Assembly (NCBI GenBank): GCA_032716605.1
Contig: CM064495.1
Location: 45,362,206 to 45,426,205 of the forward strand
DNA: 64,000 nucleotides
Source of the DNA: Paralithodes platypus
Lineage: Eukaryota; Arthropoda; Malacostraca; Decapoda; Lithodidae
Direction of reading: 5' to 3'
The notes beneath the pieces were generated by a model, which was not told the origin of the DNA, ran no database searches, and was given only the letters and a program-made list of their open reading frames with translations. Both the position numbers and the translations under genes were made by a program. Positions 47,169 through 58,674 of the stretch are shown piece after piece (position 1 is the first letter of the stretch; every line of letters begins with the position of its first letter).

Positions 47169-47646
47169 ACAATCTATAAGTGAACGGTCCTACAGAGTCA
47201 AAAGCTGACACACACACGTACCTAACTTCACTAATACTCTCAATATAATAACTTCTTTCTTCAATTCCAGCTATCACATTTTCATCAAACCCCATATGGA
47301 CCACTCAGACTATATAGATTCCATAGAAGGACGTGAGAAGGAGGCTGGTACAATTAAAGTTATGCCTGCTTTGGCGAGATGGCGTTCAATAGGTCTATAA
47401 TTTGATGTTATTATCCCATACGTCAGGGTATAATCTGGCCACCCAAATGGCGGCCACAAATCAAAAGTGGGCGAGGGATGACTGGTTACAAGGTGAAGTC
47501 GTCTCCCTGGTAAGTACCCGCATAAACCTCACAGCGCTCGGTTTCATTTCGCCTCTTCCTAAACTGAATATAATCACAATAATGTTAATCACAATAATAC
47601 ATAAAAAAGGCACATTTAAAGAAAGGCAAAGAAGGATTGGAATATA
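47169..47646. other. Non-coding DNA
   Basis: No gene is recognised; the frames at 47047-47304 and 47402-47650 have no motif. Confidence 0.45.
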
Positions 47647-47859
47647 TTAACCCCATCAGCACGATGATGCCTTTTTTCCTCTGATTATGGCTGAAATTAG
47701 ACGGTTTTATGCAGCTTATGAAGGACTTATGTTACTCATAGGGTTAATTGAGATAATATGTACCCCTTTGAGAACTAGAGGTAGACTATAAGTTAAAGAA
47801 AATCGTCTAATGGTAACCAGACAATGATGAAAACTACGTCATCGTGCTGAAGGGATTAA
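47647..47859. mobile_element. MITE-3 intact copy (213 bp)
   Basis: TTAA at both ends. Left TTAACCCCATCAGCACGATG; right in reverse complement TTAATCCCTTCAGCACGATG, so the inverted repeats are about 24 bp. Inside, ATTAGACGGTTTTATGCAGC and AAAATCGTCTAATGGTAA are also inversely related. TTAA plus CCC ends is piggyBac-like. No ORF. Confidence 0.8.
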
Positions 47860-47889
47860 TATCTTCCAATCCTTCTTTGCCAATCAATC

Positions 47890-47975
47890 TAACCCCTTTC
47901 AGTACAGGGACACCATTCTAAAATATTGTGCTGCTTAACATTAGATGATTAAAATTAAATTTAGTAAGAAAAATG
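47890..47975. mobile_element. MITE-3 end fragment
   Basis: AACCCCTTTCAGTACAGGGA and ACATTAGATGATTAAA match the left part of MITE-3 copies. The rest is missing. Confidence 0.45.
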
Positions 47976-48203
47976 TCATACTTAAAACATAAATGTTGGT
48001 TATCTTCCTCCTGAAGATACGGTTCCCTACTAACACCTCAATATCCAATAATATAGTCTAATTGAACTTAAGTATGACCAGATGGGCTGAATTGACTAAG
48101 AGGTTGAGTTGACCCTGGGTTGAAATGAGTGACCAATCAACCATTCATCCATCTCTCTATGATTAGCTCCACCCCCTAACTCCGCCCATTCCACCCTCTC
48201 TGC

Positions 48204-48413
48204 TTAACGCCTTCAGTACCATAACGCATTTCCCTATCTTCTCGCTATCACCAGACAAATGTATACAGCTTAGGAATTACCTGTGGCAGTCAGAGGGGTA
48301 ATTAAGATGTTTTTCAAACCTTGGATTATTAGAGATTCTAAGTAAGTGGAGTTAAATAGTTTATGATTAGTGACAGTCATATTAAAATAACGTCATCGTA
48401 TTAAGAGGGTTTA
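48204..48413. mobile_element. MITE-3 copy (210 bp)
   Basis: Left TTAACGCCTTCAGTACCATA; right in reverse complement AAACCCTCTTAATACGATGA, ending GACGTTATTTTAAT. The right TTAA has mutated to TTTA. It is diverged from the 47647 copy. Confidence 0.7.
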
Positions 48414-49392
48414 GATAGAGCCCTACAAATATGTTTAGTGGCGGTTCCGGAGTCACAGTAGCCGAGTAAATCATATACTGTGCTGTAATAATGTCTACAA
48501 AACTATCTGAACATTTCACGTCAGGCATGGCTGTAATAATCTTGACATATCATATTCAATACCAGGAGAAACAACACAAATTACTCAAAAGAATATGGTA
48601 TCTTACAACGAATACTAGACTTCGATAAAATTAGCCTTTAAGAATATTCGTGTGACACCAGATTAAGGAAGCCATTACAATGCAGTGATTAACAACTGAC
48701 CACCATCACACCTGTATGCAATTCAATAAAACCATGTTGACGAAGACCTATAATTGTATCTAGATTGTTGCATTAACTATTTTCAAATGGTGATTGCCTT
48801 GGAATGAAATGCTGTGTCTTTAATATACTGTACTAACTTTTCATTTCGTTGACTCTTACTCTCACTTTCTCTTCCCTCCCACCTCCCTCCCTCCCTCTCC
48901 CTTTCTTAGTAGGTATGTGCAGCCTGTGTATACTGTATATGTAACTAACTCTCTCTCACACATACACACACACACACACATTCTCTCTCTCTCTCTCGTC
49001 TTTGATGAATGCGACCCTGGGCTGTCCACCGGGTTTGTCATGTGTCTTGGCCAGTCTCCGCCACGCCCCCTTCTCCTCCTCCTCCTTATCCCAGCCAAGG
49101 TTTCTCAGGAGAATCCTTTGGCATCATTGGTTAACCATTATTTCACCCGTATATTGTCTATTCGTTTATATACGAGTTATTTTAGCATGAGTTGCAGAAG
49201 TCAAAAGTAGACCATTTGTCCTTATAGTCGAATAAAGGAAACCACCAAATCAATAAACAGGTACATAAATAAAATATAATTGTCTATAGTAAGGTATGGT
49301 TACGTTAATATAGGCTAGGTTAGCATAATGTTTGCTGTCGGTGAATTAACTCTGAATCAACACTCTGCCTGTGCGTGAAAGAACTAGTCCTC
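48414..49392. other. Non-coding DNA with CT/CA simple repeats
   Basis: Pyrimidine-rich at 48855-48905, CA and CT units at 48955-48998. No gene is recognised. TAGGTTAG-like motifs occur near 49310. Confidence 0.5.
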
Positions 49393-49718
49393 TTAAGGGG
49401 AGATCTCCACTTGAGGGATTTTTTTCTTGACCCCTTTCTCCCTCATGTTTAGCCCCATTGCTTTTGATATTATAAAACGTTTGCCCCATTAGTTTAGCGA
49501 TTTTAAGAACTTTCACCCCATATTAAGACCTTTCGTGCAATTCAGGTGTCGATTTTATCCTGGCGAGCGATAGCGAGCCTGTAATTTAAGAGGAACCGGC
49601 CTTTGGCCGGGACATTTTTCTACCGAAAAATGTACAAATTTATCTTGAAAGGGACTCAAGGGGGTGTAATTTTAAGCTTGATGGAGGTCTAGGGAACAAA
49701 CTAAATACCTCCCCTTAA
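49393..49718 (+). mobile_element. MITE-1 complete copy (326 bp)
   Basis: TTAA at both ends, GGGGAGATCTCCACTTGAGG and, reverse-complemented, GGGGAGGTATTTAGTTTG. Hairpin CCGGCC-TTT-GGCCGG. Nearly identical to the inverted copy at 57629-57954, so both are recent. Confidence 0.9.
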
Positions 49719-51079
49719 AAGATAGTAAGCCGCATCGTTCATCGTCCGCCCGGCACAACACAACAACATCTCTCCCGTTCCTCCCAGCCTCTCTCAAGCT
49801 CTGGCGATCACCTTCGTTACCGAGGCTGGCTTTAGACTGTAGTGTACGTTGAGACGGTCTTCATCCCTTGATCGTTCCTTGATAAACTAATAGCGCTGTT
49901 GTTGAAGTAGAGAATTCCAGCAGTCGTACTTTTAAAGTCCAGAGTGGTGTGTAAGTTTACCTGGATCAGCCAAGCAAAAGGGAAGTAACGTTTTTTTTTA
50001 AAGAAATAAGTCACCAAATTTTCTCATACAGAATCCCCTCTATTTTTCCTAAGCAATGATCGGCAGCGAAGAGTAACATTATTGTTTGTAAGCATAGGGC
50101 CAAAACATGATAATTACTACAAAATGTAATTACATTTGTTAATGACGCTTTAGAATTTGTGTTTCAAATAGTTTAATCGGCCATTCCTTCTCCCTTGATG
50201 TTGTCACTGAAGTCAAAAATGTTGAAAACAAAAAAACTCTCTATATGGTTTCTGGTTTATGATATATTCAGTGTATTAGCTCGGGTTCGGCATAGGTATA
50301 CAATATGTCGTCAATCCAGAATGATGTTCATTATTTTGTTAGTACTTTATCAGTGGTCCTTGTGCTTGACTGAGAATAGAGTATAAATACAACAACCCGA
50401 GGCAGTATTTCATGTCGTTTCTAATAACCAGGACTTTCCTCACCTAATAAATATAATCGGACCAGTGAAAAGAACCCTAATGCTCCCCATCAACCTAGGG
50501 AAGACAGCCTCTCTAACTCATATTCCCCAAAGATGCGGTAATATCTGGTTGTAGCACCTAAGCGCTGGTTGGTAATTAATCTACGTGAAGAGTCTGGTGT
50601 GCAGCTTTTTGTCTCGACCGTCAAAAGCTATGGCAGGCATTTTTCGAAGTCACCGCGAGTAATGGGGTGCTTGGAGATGGACAATCGATAGCAAAATTCG
50701 ATCACCACACGCTTGCCTCACTGCCAAGTCCTCCACCTGTGTCTAACTTGTCAAGTATAAGGCGTTGCAACTTTGGGAGGTCAATGAATATTCATGTTTG
50801 TGATTAATATGTGCTCCTTCGAGGCCATGACTAGAATACTGAACTGGGTAAGCTGATAGCAGAACAAATATAAACTATTATTGAAAGATACTGTTACGGT
50901 ATAAAAATGTCTCACATCTTATCAAAATAACCTATTATGCACCCCACACTACCATCACCATCATATGTGATCGGTGAAAGACATACACATACATATAAAT
51001 GCCACGGAATGCCCTACACATGTCTCGACAGTCAGTCACAACATTTAGTTTATATCTATAGATGAGTGTTTGAGATATC
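49719..51079. other. Non-coding DNA
   Basis: Short frames at 49832-50386 have no motif. I see no element boundary. Confidence 0.45.
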
Positions 51080-51200
51080 GTACAAGAACATAAAAACATA
51101 AGAAAATGGGAGTCTGCATAAAGCCGATTGGCCCACACAAGGCAGATACCTCTCACACCCAACCTTAATTATAAGGCCTAATTATAGGCCCAGCTCACTA
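51080..51200. repeat. Possible dispersed repeat
   Basis: AAGAACATAAAAACATAAGA, GTCTGCATAAAGCCGATTGG and CCCACACAAGGCAGATACCT resemble, from memory, a high-copy decapod repeat. There is no second copy here, so support is weak. Confidence 0.3.
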
Positions 51201-52240
51201 ACACCATGAGGACAAGTCAGTAAACATACCAGAACAAAACATATAACCTCACACCAATATCGCGATAAGAAGGCAAATATATGCACAAATATTTCCCCCT
51301 ATACATTAAATGCAATGAAATCTTGACCCCACCCCCCACTAATCCAGACTGGGTAGAATCCTCCTCCTCTATCTTACCCTGCCTGGACACTCTGTGGATC
51401 AGGTGAGCTGAGCCAAATGAGGTAGGTCTGGTGAGTCAAGCCTAGTGAGAGGGGGTCAGACCAGGTGTGGTGTCTCTCTGCATTCACACCAGGTGTACTG
51501 GATGCAGTGGATGAAGTGCAGAGGATATTGTGCCGGTGGAGAAGAACATCAGTTGATATGAGAAGGGTGACATGCAACGGATAATGTGAGGAGGATCATG
51601 TGCAGCGATTATGATAAGCACCGAGTTACGAACGCATCTTTGTCCTCTAATCCAGAGCAACACATAGGAGAAGATGGACAATAGAGGGCGAGTGAACCTC
51701 CGACCGCTGTGCAAACGGGGAAAAAAATACAAAGGAGTAAGAAGAGGCGATGCAAAAGAACCTGATCAATAAAACCTGTGATGAAAATTAATCAAAAGAT
51801 GAATGAAGGAACAGTATAAAATGAGCGAGAGAGAGGAAGAAAAGAGAGAAGGAGAGAGAAACAAAGAGGAGGAGGAGGAGGAAGGAAGGAAGGGAGGCGT
51901 CGTCAGGAACCCATCTCTGACGTCCCCACCATATTTATCGTTATGTGTACCATTATCACTCGTCTTTATCCTTTATGCGCATTCTTCCCGCCATTTACTT
52001 TCGTTTAGAGGATGATGAAGTGCGCTCCATTTCCATTGTAATTCCCAAATTATCCTTTGTAAAGTCTTCATACAGCCATTAGCGGGTGTGTAACAGGTGC
52101 GGGAACGGGGGAGGGCCATCGAACGAATAATATGCCGAGATTAATGAAGCGCTTTGGCTACGAGTTTCCTCTTGCGGGTCTTATTAGAAGGCGAATAACT
52201 TGTTTCATGGAAGGGTTGTGCACGGTTATTTCTTTCACAT
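51201..52240. other. Non-coding DNA
   Basis: Purine-rich at 51820-51897. Frames at 51374-52015 have no motif. Confidence 0.45.
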
Positions 52241-52244
52241 TATG

Positions 52245-52590
52245 AAGTCGGTTAGGTTGGGTTATGGTTCGGATAGGTTAAAGCATGGATAAATTAGATT
52301 AATATAGTATAGGTTAGATTAGGTAAGTTACGTTAGGTTAGGCTAGATTATGAATAAGTTAGGTCAGGTGAGGTTATGGTCTAGTTCCCTCTCGGTGGTC
52401 TTAATAGAAAGCAACTGACTGCTTTCATTATGGGAGGGCTGTCCACAAGATATTTAGTTTACACCATAGTCAGTCAAGTTGGTTTAAAAACAGATTAGGT
52501 TAAAGAAAGTTTAAGTCATATTTGGTTAACATAAGGTAGGTTAGGCTAGGTTAAGTTACGTTCGGTTGGGTTAAATCATAGATAAGCTGG
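52245..52590. repeat. Degenerate TTAGG-like repeats, forward
   Basis: Many GGTTAGGTT, TAGGTTAGATTAGG and TTAGGTTAGGCTAG motifs, interrupted. TTAGG is the usual arthropod telomere repeat. The inverse motif (CCTAACC) follows at 52855-52945. Confidence 0.65.
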
Positions 52591-52854
52591 TCCTATCCAG
52601 AGTGAGGTTTGGCATCCTTTACCCAACCTTAGCCGTTTCTGTCTGTCTCTTTTACTGTCCTACTTTTCCTTCTGGGAGCAGGGGGCTAGGACTCCTACTC
52701 CCCTTGTAAAATTCACCAACTACGCGAGACAGAGAAAGGGGTGAGGGAACGCAAAGTGGTTTAGGACCCTCTGTCTCGAGTCGGCCACCCCCAGCTATGG
52801 GGCAGGTGTCTAAGTATATACATTACATACAGGCATACAAGGTCAGGGTATGTT
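52591..52854. other. Unique spacer between inverted TTAGG-like blocks
   Basis: C/T-rich then G/A-rich; TGTCTGTCTCTTT near 52640 and GAGACAGAGAAAGG near 52727 are roughly inverse. No gene is recognised. Confidence 0.4.
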
Positions 52855-52945
52855 AGATTAACCTCTCCCATGTTTAACCTAACCAATCCTAACCTAACCT
52901 TGCTTTAACCTAACCTTTCTAACCCAATATCTTCACCTAACATAT
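52855..52945. repeat. Degenerate CCTAA-like repeats, reverse
   Basis: AACCTAACC, CCTAACCTAACC and TTTAACCTAACC, the reverse of the block at 52245-52590. Confidence 0.7.
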
Positions 52946-53040
52946 CCCTCTTCAAATTATGGACACCATAACTTTTGGATAACCCTTCCATGCAACCAGT
53001 CAGCCACCTTCCAATAGGAGCAGCAGGAAGAAACTCGATC

Positions 53041-53377
53041 TTAAGGGGAGGTTTTTAGTTGATTCCCTAGACTTCCATCAAGCTTAAAATTACTCCCCCT
53101 AGACTCCCCTTTCAAGATAAATTTGTACATTTTTCGGTAGAAAAATGTCCCGGCCGAAGGCCGATTCCCCTTAAATTACAGGCTCGCTATCGCTCGCCAG
53201 GAAAAAATCGACACCTAAATGGCACGAATGGTCTTAAAATTGACAGAAATGGGGCGAGGGTTCTTAAAATCGCCAAACTAATGGGGCGAACGTCTTAAAA
53301 TCTCAAAAGCAATGGGGCTAAAGATGAGGGAGAAATGAATCAAGAAAAAAATCCTCCAGGTGGAAATCTCTCCTTAA
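53041..53377 (-). mobile_element. MITE-1 complete copy (337 bp)
   Basis: TTAA at 53041-53044 and 53374-53377; the core has GGCTCGCTATCGCTCGCC and the three TTAAAAT sub-repeats typical of the left part. The hairpin is slightly shortened (GGCCGAAGGCC). Confidence 0.9.
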
Positions 53378-53420
53378 GGTAATGTTGGTTGACTTTGTGA
53401 AGGTGAAGTATAGGAAGTTT

Positions 53421-53484
53421 GGGGGTGTTCTTTTAAAGCTTGATGGAAGTCTAGGAAGCAAACTAAAAATCTCCCCTTTTAAAT
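53421..53484 (+). mobile_element. MITE-1 terminal fragment
   Basis: GGGGGTGTTCTTTTAAAGCT through GGAAGCAAACTAAAAATC and CTCCCCTTTTAA: the right 64 bp only, facing the complete copy 44 bp away. Confidence 0.75.
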
Positions 53485-53692
53485 CATGGATAGTACAGTC
53501 GTGGACAGAAATTCTGGTTAATTTATATAAATAGATAGTTCGAGTATTCAGGAACACGACTGTACGAGAAAACCAAGCAATGGCCTAGAGGAGGGCATAG
53601 ATGTTTTACTTTTACGAGACCCCGTTTAGTGTTTCTAATGTAGTTTCAGTAGCTATGCATGCATTATGTGTTTTATGTTCTTCTTTTAACAC

Positions 53693-53757
53693 CCACCCAC
53701 GGGGCTGTTCGGCAAGGCAGCCTAAGGAACGACGAAAACTATAACAACAACAACAAC
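53693..53757 (+). mobile_element. 530-bp retroposon tail fragment
   Basis: GGGGCTGTTCGGCAAGGCAG and an (AAC)n tail correspond to the last 50 bp of the 6691-7220 element, diverged. An old 5'-truncated copy, or a related LINE. Confidence 0.6.
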
Positions 53758-54750
53758 TTCCACCCTATCCATCCACAGCACGACACATACACCCACAGAG
53801 AGAGAGAGAGAGAGAGACTATAGCAAGAAGTAGCTCGGCAAATTTGCCATTTGAATTCCTGAAAGTATTATACAAGTGTTCTGCGAACTCTTGTGTCTTT
53901 TAATGGGAAGCTAACTTGGCAAATATTGAACATATCTGCTTACTAAAGTGTCCCTGCATACACGCGCATCCTACAGGACTTTAGTGCTCGTTTTCTGTGA
54001 CACAAGTATACTATGTCCCTTTACCCTGGCTCTCATACCAACCTTAATGTCCCGCTGCACTTATATATTAAACAGCCATGCATAAACCTGCTTTTGTCTG
54101 AGTAAAGAATCGTCCCCTGCAGCCGGCCAAAATATTGTAAAATGTTGCGAGGCACCTTCCCTCATGTCAGAAGTGGCCGCGCTTCCCTAACAGCGACGCA
54201 CATACATTGCGGCCGCGGAAAAAGTGAGCGTCGCAACTGAACAACAATCGTAAACAAGGCCGTAATCCCATTTGATCTGCAGCTGTAAATCTCAGGCGTT
54301 TTTTTATTTATTTTTTTATTTTTTAGCTCTCATCCCTTGACTCCCGAGACGTTTTCACCCGGATTAAGCCTTACATTAGGAACACACATGCACGAACACA
54401 CACACGCGTATACATATACGCATGCAAGTGTACACAGACATGAATGCAAACAACTATGTTTGCACATACTAATAATAATAGGTCACACACACATTAACAT
54501 TTGAATTATATACACTCACTCACTCACCCTCTCTCTCTCTCTCTCTCGGTGGAATTATACGTAAAACATAATAACAAGAGGACGACCAGAGAAGGCGGCA
54601 AGACACGACGACTCTTTCTGTAAAAGACCCGGAGACGACCTAGCCGCTTCTCAGGACTAGAGAGAAAAGGAGAAACCTCTTTCGTCGGGGAATAATATGG
54701 GCGACCTCCGGCCTTAGGATAGTGCGTGGGTTAGTCTTCTCTGTGGCTAT
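53758..54750. other. Non-coding DNA
   Basis: Short GA (53796-53817) and CT (54530-54547) runs. No gene is recognised. Confidence 0.5.
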
Positions 54751-54756
54751 CCTGGT

Positions 54757-55013
54757 GCTGAGAGAGGAGAGGAGAGAAGAGAAGAGAAGAGAAGAGAAGA
54801 GAAGAGAAGAGAAGAGAAGAGAAGAGAAGAGGAGAAGAGAAGAGAAGAGAAGAGAAGAGAAGAGAAGAGAAGAGAAGAGAAGAGAAGAGAAGAGAAGAGA
54901 AGAGCAGAGCAGAGAGAGAGAGAGAAGAGAAGAGAAGAGAAGAGAGGAGAGAGAAGAGAAGAGAAGAGAAGAGAAGAGAAGAGCAGAGCAGAGAGAGAGA
55001 GAGAGAGAGAGAA
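54757..55013. repeat. (GAAGA)n pentanucleotide tract
   Basis: About 250 bp of all-purine sequence with a 5-bp period, interrupted by GAGCAGAGCAGAGAGA twice (54900 and 54980), suggesting a higher-order block of about 80 bp. It generates Glu/Arg and Leu/Ser frames on the two strands. Confidence 0.9.
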
Positions 55014-55345
55014 TGATACAGATTGACTGACTGATTGACATCCCCCATGCCAAAAGAGACAGGCAGGGAGAGAGGGGCGAAATGACTCACAGTGACATGC
55101 AGAGAGACAGGTCGAACACACACTGACGAATAGACGAGAGAGAGAGAGAGTTTTTGCTTGACACCACCCCTACTACACGGAAAACCAGACACATAGGTAG
55201 ACAGGCAGAAAGTTAGACAGAAAGGTAAACAGACAGATAGGTAGACAGACAAACAGAGAGGTAGATAGAGACAGGCAGACGGACAGATAGCTAGGCAGAC
55301 AGACAGAAAGTTGACAGACATGACAGATAGACAACAGAGAAGAGC
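55014..55345. repeat. Degenerate GACA/GATA repeats
   Basis: ACAGACAGATAGGTAGACAG-type units through 55190-55335, preceded by GAGAGACAGG motifs. The 196-residue minus-strand frame here is compositional. Confidence 0.75.
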
Positions 55346-55408
55346 AACTCTTGAGGTGTGAACGGGATTAGGGTGAGGTAGGTAGATAGGTGGGTGAGAG
55401 GATATAGC

Positions 55409-55603
55409 CCCCCCACCCTCTGGATCCCGAACCTACATAGCGGGGTGGTGGTGGGTGAGAGGACATGGCCCCCCACCTATCCCCCACCCCCTGGATCCCA
55501 CACCTACATGGCGGGGTGGTGGTGGGTGAGAGGACATGGCCCCCCACCTATCCCCCACCCCCTGGATCCCGCACCTACATGGCGGGGTGGTGGTGGGTGA
55601 GGC
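55409..55603. repeat. 71-bp tandem repeat, 2.7 copies
   Basis: CGGGGTGGTGGTGGGTGAGA starts at 55441, 55512 and 55583, a 71-bp period. Units include CCCCCTGGATCCC and ACCTACATGG. G-rich on one part and C-rich on the other. Confidence 0.9.
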
Positions 55604-56059
55604 CCCGTTACCAATACAACCACTAAAGTATCCCTCGTAATGCGAATCCAATATCTCCGCCAAAATTCCCCCCGCGCGCCCACCCGAAATGGTCAGCTCC
55701 GAAACCGCTTAGACTTGGGGTAGTTAACGACGTCGATTACTCGTTGGCCTGTTTATGGTAGTCACCGCTGTTGTTAAGTCCACAATCATCCGTATTTCCC
55801 CACCGTGCCGCACCAGATAACTCCCTAATGCCTCCCCTTACACTTGGAATTGGATCACGGGGGGCAGAGGGGTCTAAAGGGGGGCGTATCTGAAGTGGGA
55901 ATTAAGGGGGGTGGGGAGGTGAGAGAGGGAGGGACGTAGCAAAGCCGTCTATGTAGTGAATGTACCGACTGCCTTTACAGTAATAACCATGTTGCATACC
56001 TTGAATCATGTGCAGTGGCTATCTTGATTCTCTCCGAGGAAAGTGATCAATCATTTATT
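55604..56059. other. Non-coding DNA
   Basis: G-rich at 55858-55930. No gene is recognised. Confidence 0.45.
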
Positions 56060-56262
56060 GTGAAACCCAAGTAATTTTCATCGCTATTTTATTTTGTTGC
56101 TAACATTTCTGGGATATTTTTGCATTGACATCGGAAACTCGACAGACGGTAGATTATCTTATGAAGCTGGATGATAATATAACATTTATTTATAAGGGGT
56201 TAAAACAAATTGCCGAAATTCATGCTTTACTCAGGAGTTCGTGTGACTCAACCTTTACACTA
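56060..56262. mobile_element. Diverged MITE-4 relative
   Basis: The middle (CGACAGACGGTAGATTATCT) and right end (GAGTTCGTGTGACTCAACCT) align with the MITE-4 at 32167-32381. The left end is poorly preserved. Confidence 0.45.
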
Positions 56263-56484
56263 TAGAAAACGCAAGGCACAGCAACTGGAAAACAGGCACA
56301 AACAGAACGAGGTATACAACATGGGCTCTGTATATTAACAAAAAATAAAAATCTAGACTCCAAAATCACCCCCTCAAGAAGGAAGGAGTATACCGCCGTC
56401 ATACACACACAACGCCCTCCGGAATCTGGTTAAGAGGATACAAAAGAGAGGTTTATTTCATTGCCCCGGGAATAGCGCTAAATT

Positions 56485-56860
56485 TTCATCAATGCTCCTC
56501 TCTCTCCCCCCTGGCTTGGGAGGAGTGGGGAGGGGGAAAGAGGGGAGGGTGGAGAAAGGAGGGGCAGGGGAACAAGGATAAGGATGGGTGAGAAATAGGG
56601 AAGGAGGGGATTCAGGGACATTTGAGAACATACAGTATATGGAGGAGGGATAGGGGAAGGGGAGAAGGAGGGATATGGGAATAGGGAATAGGAGAGGTAC
56701 ATAAATAGAATCAGAGGATGAGGAAAAGAGAGTAGGGGGCAAGACCAAGGCATGGGATCAAGAGATAGGAAGCATAAGAGGGGGGGGGGGGAGGATGAGG
56801 AGACGGGAGGGAGGAGGGCCAGCGGAGGGGACGAGGGGAGGATGAGGGCCAGAGGAGCCT
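56485..56860. repeat. Polypurine tract
   Basis: About 370 bp rich in GGGA, GGAG and AGGA, with 11 G at 56780-56790. Pro/Ser-rich minus-strand frames are its translation in several frames. Confidence 0.8.
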
Positions 56861-57220
56861 CCAAGGCAAATGGGAGCAAGGGCTTGAGAAGTATGGGAGC
56901 AAGTGGAATTAGGGAGAAGATACACCTGAGAGAGAAAGCTTGGTGTGGATATAAGAAAACGTGAAATTGACAAATGCGTGTTTTTAAGTGTTTGTAATGG
57001 CGATGATAGAAGCGAAGTGAAAGGAAAACAAATATAATAGAAAGCAACAAGTACATACAAGAGAAACAACTTGGCGAGATATATTCATACACGAAGTAAT
57101 CACAGGAGTTGTCTTACCTTGCTAACTTGATAACACATACAGTATAGGACGAGAGGATGTGTTCACTTACCTGAAAAGAAAGAATGACAATATTAATTTA
57201 AATATATACAAAACATATTA
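56861..57220. other. Non-coding DNA
   Basis: I see no gene or element. Confidence 0.45.
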
Positions 57221-57364
57221 AGGGGCTAGTGCTTGTTTTGGGGGGCTACCTTTTCATGTATTTATTTAATTTTGAGTTTCCTCGTCAGACCTCCATCAAG
57301 CTTAAAAAAACATACCCTATACCCCCTTTCAAGATATATTTGTAAATTTCCCGGTTCCTTCAAA
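57221..57364 (-). mobile_element. MITE-1 partial copy next to CR1 tail
   Basis: Starts TTAAGGGGCTAGTGCTTG and runs to CCCGGTTCCTTCAAAAATTA, then stops where the CR1 tail (CAGAGAGATAG) begins. The rest of the element is not found beyond the LINE. Confidence 0.7.
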
Positions 57365-58240
57365 AATTACAGAGAGATAGTTCCATAGATACACAGACCT
57401 TGCGGTCCCTATTAGGTAGTCCGGATTTAATGCTAAAATAGAATTTGCTACAAAGTGGAAGGCAAGGATAGCACAACAGAAGGCTCTCTCCCTACCCACC
57501 TCCCTCCGACCGTAGGTCAGCATGAAATTTAGTTGGGGAAACAAGTCCCCCAGCAGAATGAGAAAAACTTCTATTGGGAACTTTATAGTAAGGAACGAAG
57601 TTGAGAAGTTATTATATACTACTGATGCTTAAGGGGAGGTATTTAGTTTGTTCCCTAGACCTCCATCAAGCTTAAAATTACACCCCCTTGAGTCCCTTTC
57701 AAGATAAATTTGTACATTTTTCGGTAGAAAAATGTCCCGGCCGAAGGCCGGTTCCTCTTAAATTACAGGCTCGCTATCGCTCGCCAGGATAAAATACACA
57801 CCTGAATTGCACGAAAGGTCTTAATATGGGGTGAAAGTTCTTAAAATCGCTAAACTAATGGGGCAACCGTTTTATAATATCAAAAGTAATGGGGCTAAAC
57901 ATGAGGGAGAAAGGGGTCCAGAAAAAAATCCCTCAAGTGGAGATCTCCCCTTAACCTATTTTTTTTTTTATTTTTTAACCTGTATTATTCCCACCTCCTC
58001 AAAATGAATGTCTAGACTTCTTTTGAATGTGGCAATTGTCTTACATTGTACCACTTTCTCTGGCAATTTGTTCTACTCGAGGACCACACTGTAGGTGAAA
58101 AAGTGCTTTGTGACATCAAGATTCGCCCTCCCGGTTTTTAGTTTCATTCCATTTCCACGAGTTAATGAACTATTATCTATTTTGAAAAGTGAATCTACAT
58201 CAATTTTGTCAAATCCCTTTAGTATATTGAAGCACTCGAT
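57365..58240 (-). pseudogene. CR1-type LINE, 5'-truncated, carrying a nested MITE
   Basis: On the minus strand: ECFNILKGFDKIDVD, RGNGMKLKTGRANLDVTKHFF, end of ORF2, an A-rich run (57960-57976), a MITE-1 (57629-57954), then a 3' UTR ending GGTCTGTGTATCTATGGAAC. It belongs to a different subfamily from the 26.8 kb element: its UTR lacks the TATG microsatellite and has an extra GAGAGAGCCTTCTG block, which is shared with 63.77 kb. The 5' truncation point touches (GA)n. Confidence 0.8.
57629..57954 (-). mobile_element. MITE-1 complete copy nested in the CR1 LINE
   Basis: TTAA at both ends, 326 bp, almost the exact inverse of 49393-49718. It lies in the 3' UTR of the CR1 copy, so it inserted after that LINE and gives a relative date. 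Confidence 0.9.
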
Positions 58241-58258
58241 GATGAGAGAGAGAGAGAG
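58241..58258. repeat. Short (GA)n at the CR1 5' junction
   Basis: About nine GA units exactly at the point of LINE truncation. Confidence 0.85.
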
Positions 58259-58448
58259 GTAGATGGAAGGGAGAGGAAGGAAGCTAGGGTCTGCCACCAG
58301 CGTATAATAACGCCAGACTGACTCCCACGATTCACTGCCAGTACACTAGCTTTATGAAAATTGGGGGAGCGAGCAGTTACCGGGGGAGCGAATGGGAAAG
58401 GGAGGGATTTACAAGGAATAGTTGTATGTATGTATGTATGTACTGTAT

Positions 58449-58483
58449 ATACTCAGGCCCAATCCCCACTTTTCCCTTTTTGT

Positions 58484-58538
<55 letters not shown>

Positions 58539-58588
58539 GGGCGGGGGGGGGGGGGGGGGGGGGGGGGGTGGGGGGGGGGGGGGGGGGG

Positions 58589-58673
<85 letters not shown>
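58449..58673. repeat. Near-pure G tract of about 176 bp
   Basis: After the 28-bp motif shared with 45430 and a GT run, 58498-58673 is G with only about five other bases. It can form many G-quadruplexes if real. The poly-Gly and poly-Pro frames of up to 133 residues are its translations. It may include sequencing artefact. Confidence 0.9.

Positions 58674-58674
<1 letters not shown>

Noticed and set aside
52245..52945. A telomere or chromosome end
   Set aside because: The TTAGG-like motifs are degenerate, short and in both directions, with ordinary sequence on either side.
54722..55321. Arg/Glu-rich and Leu/Ser-rich frames of up to 196 residues
   Set aside because: They are products of the (GAAGA)n and GACA repeats.
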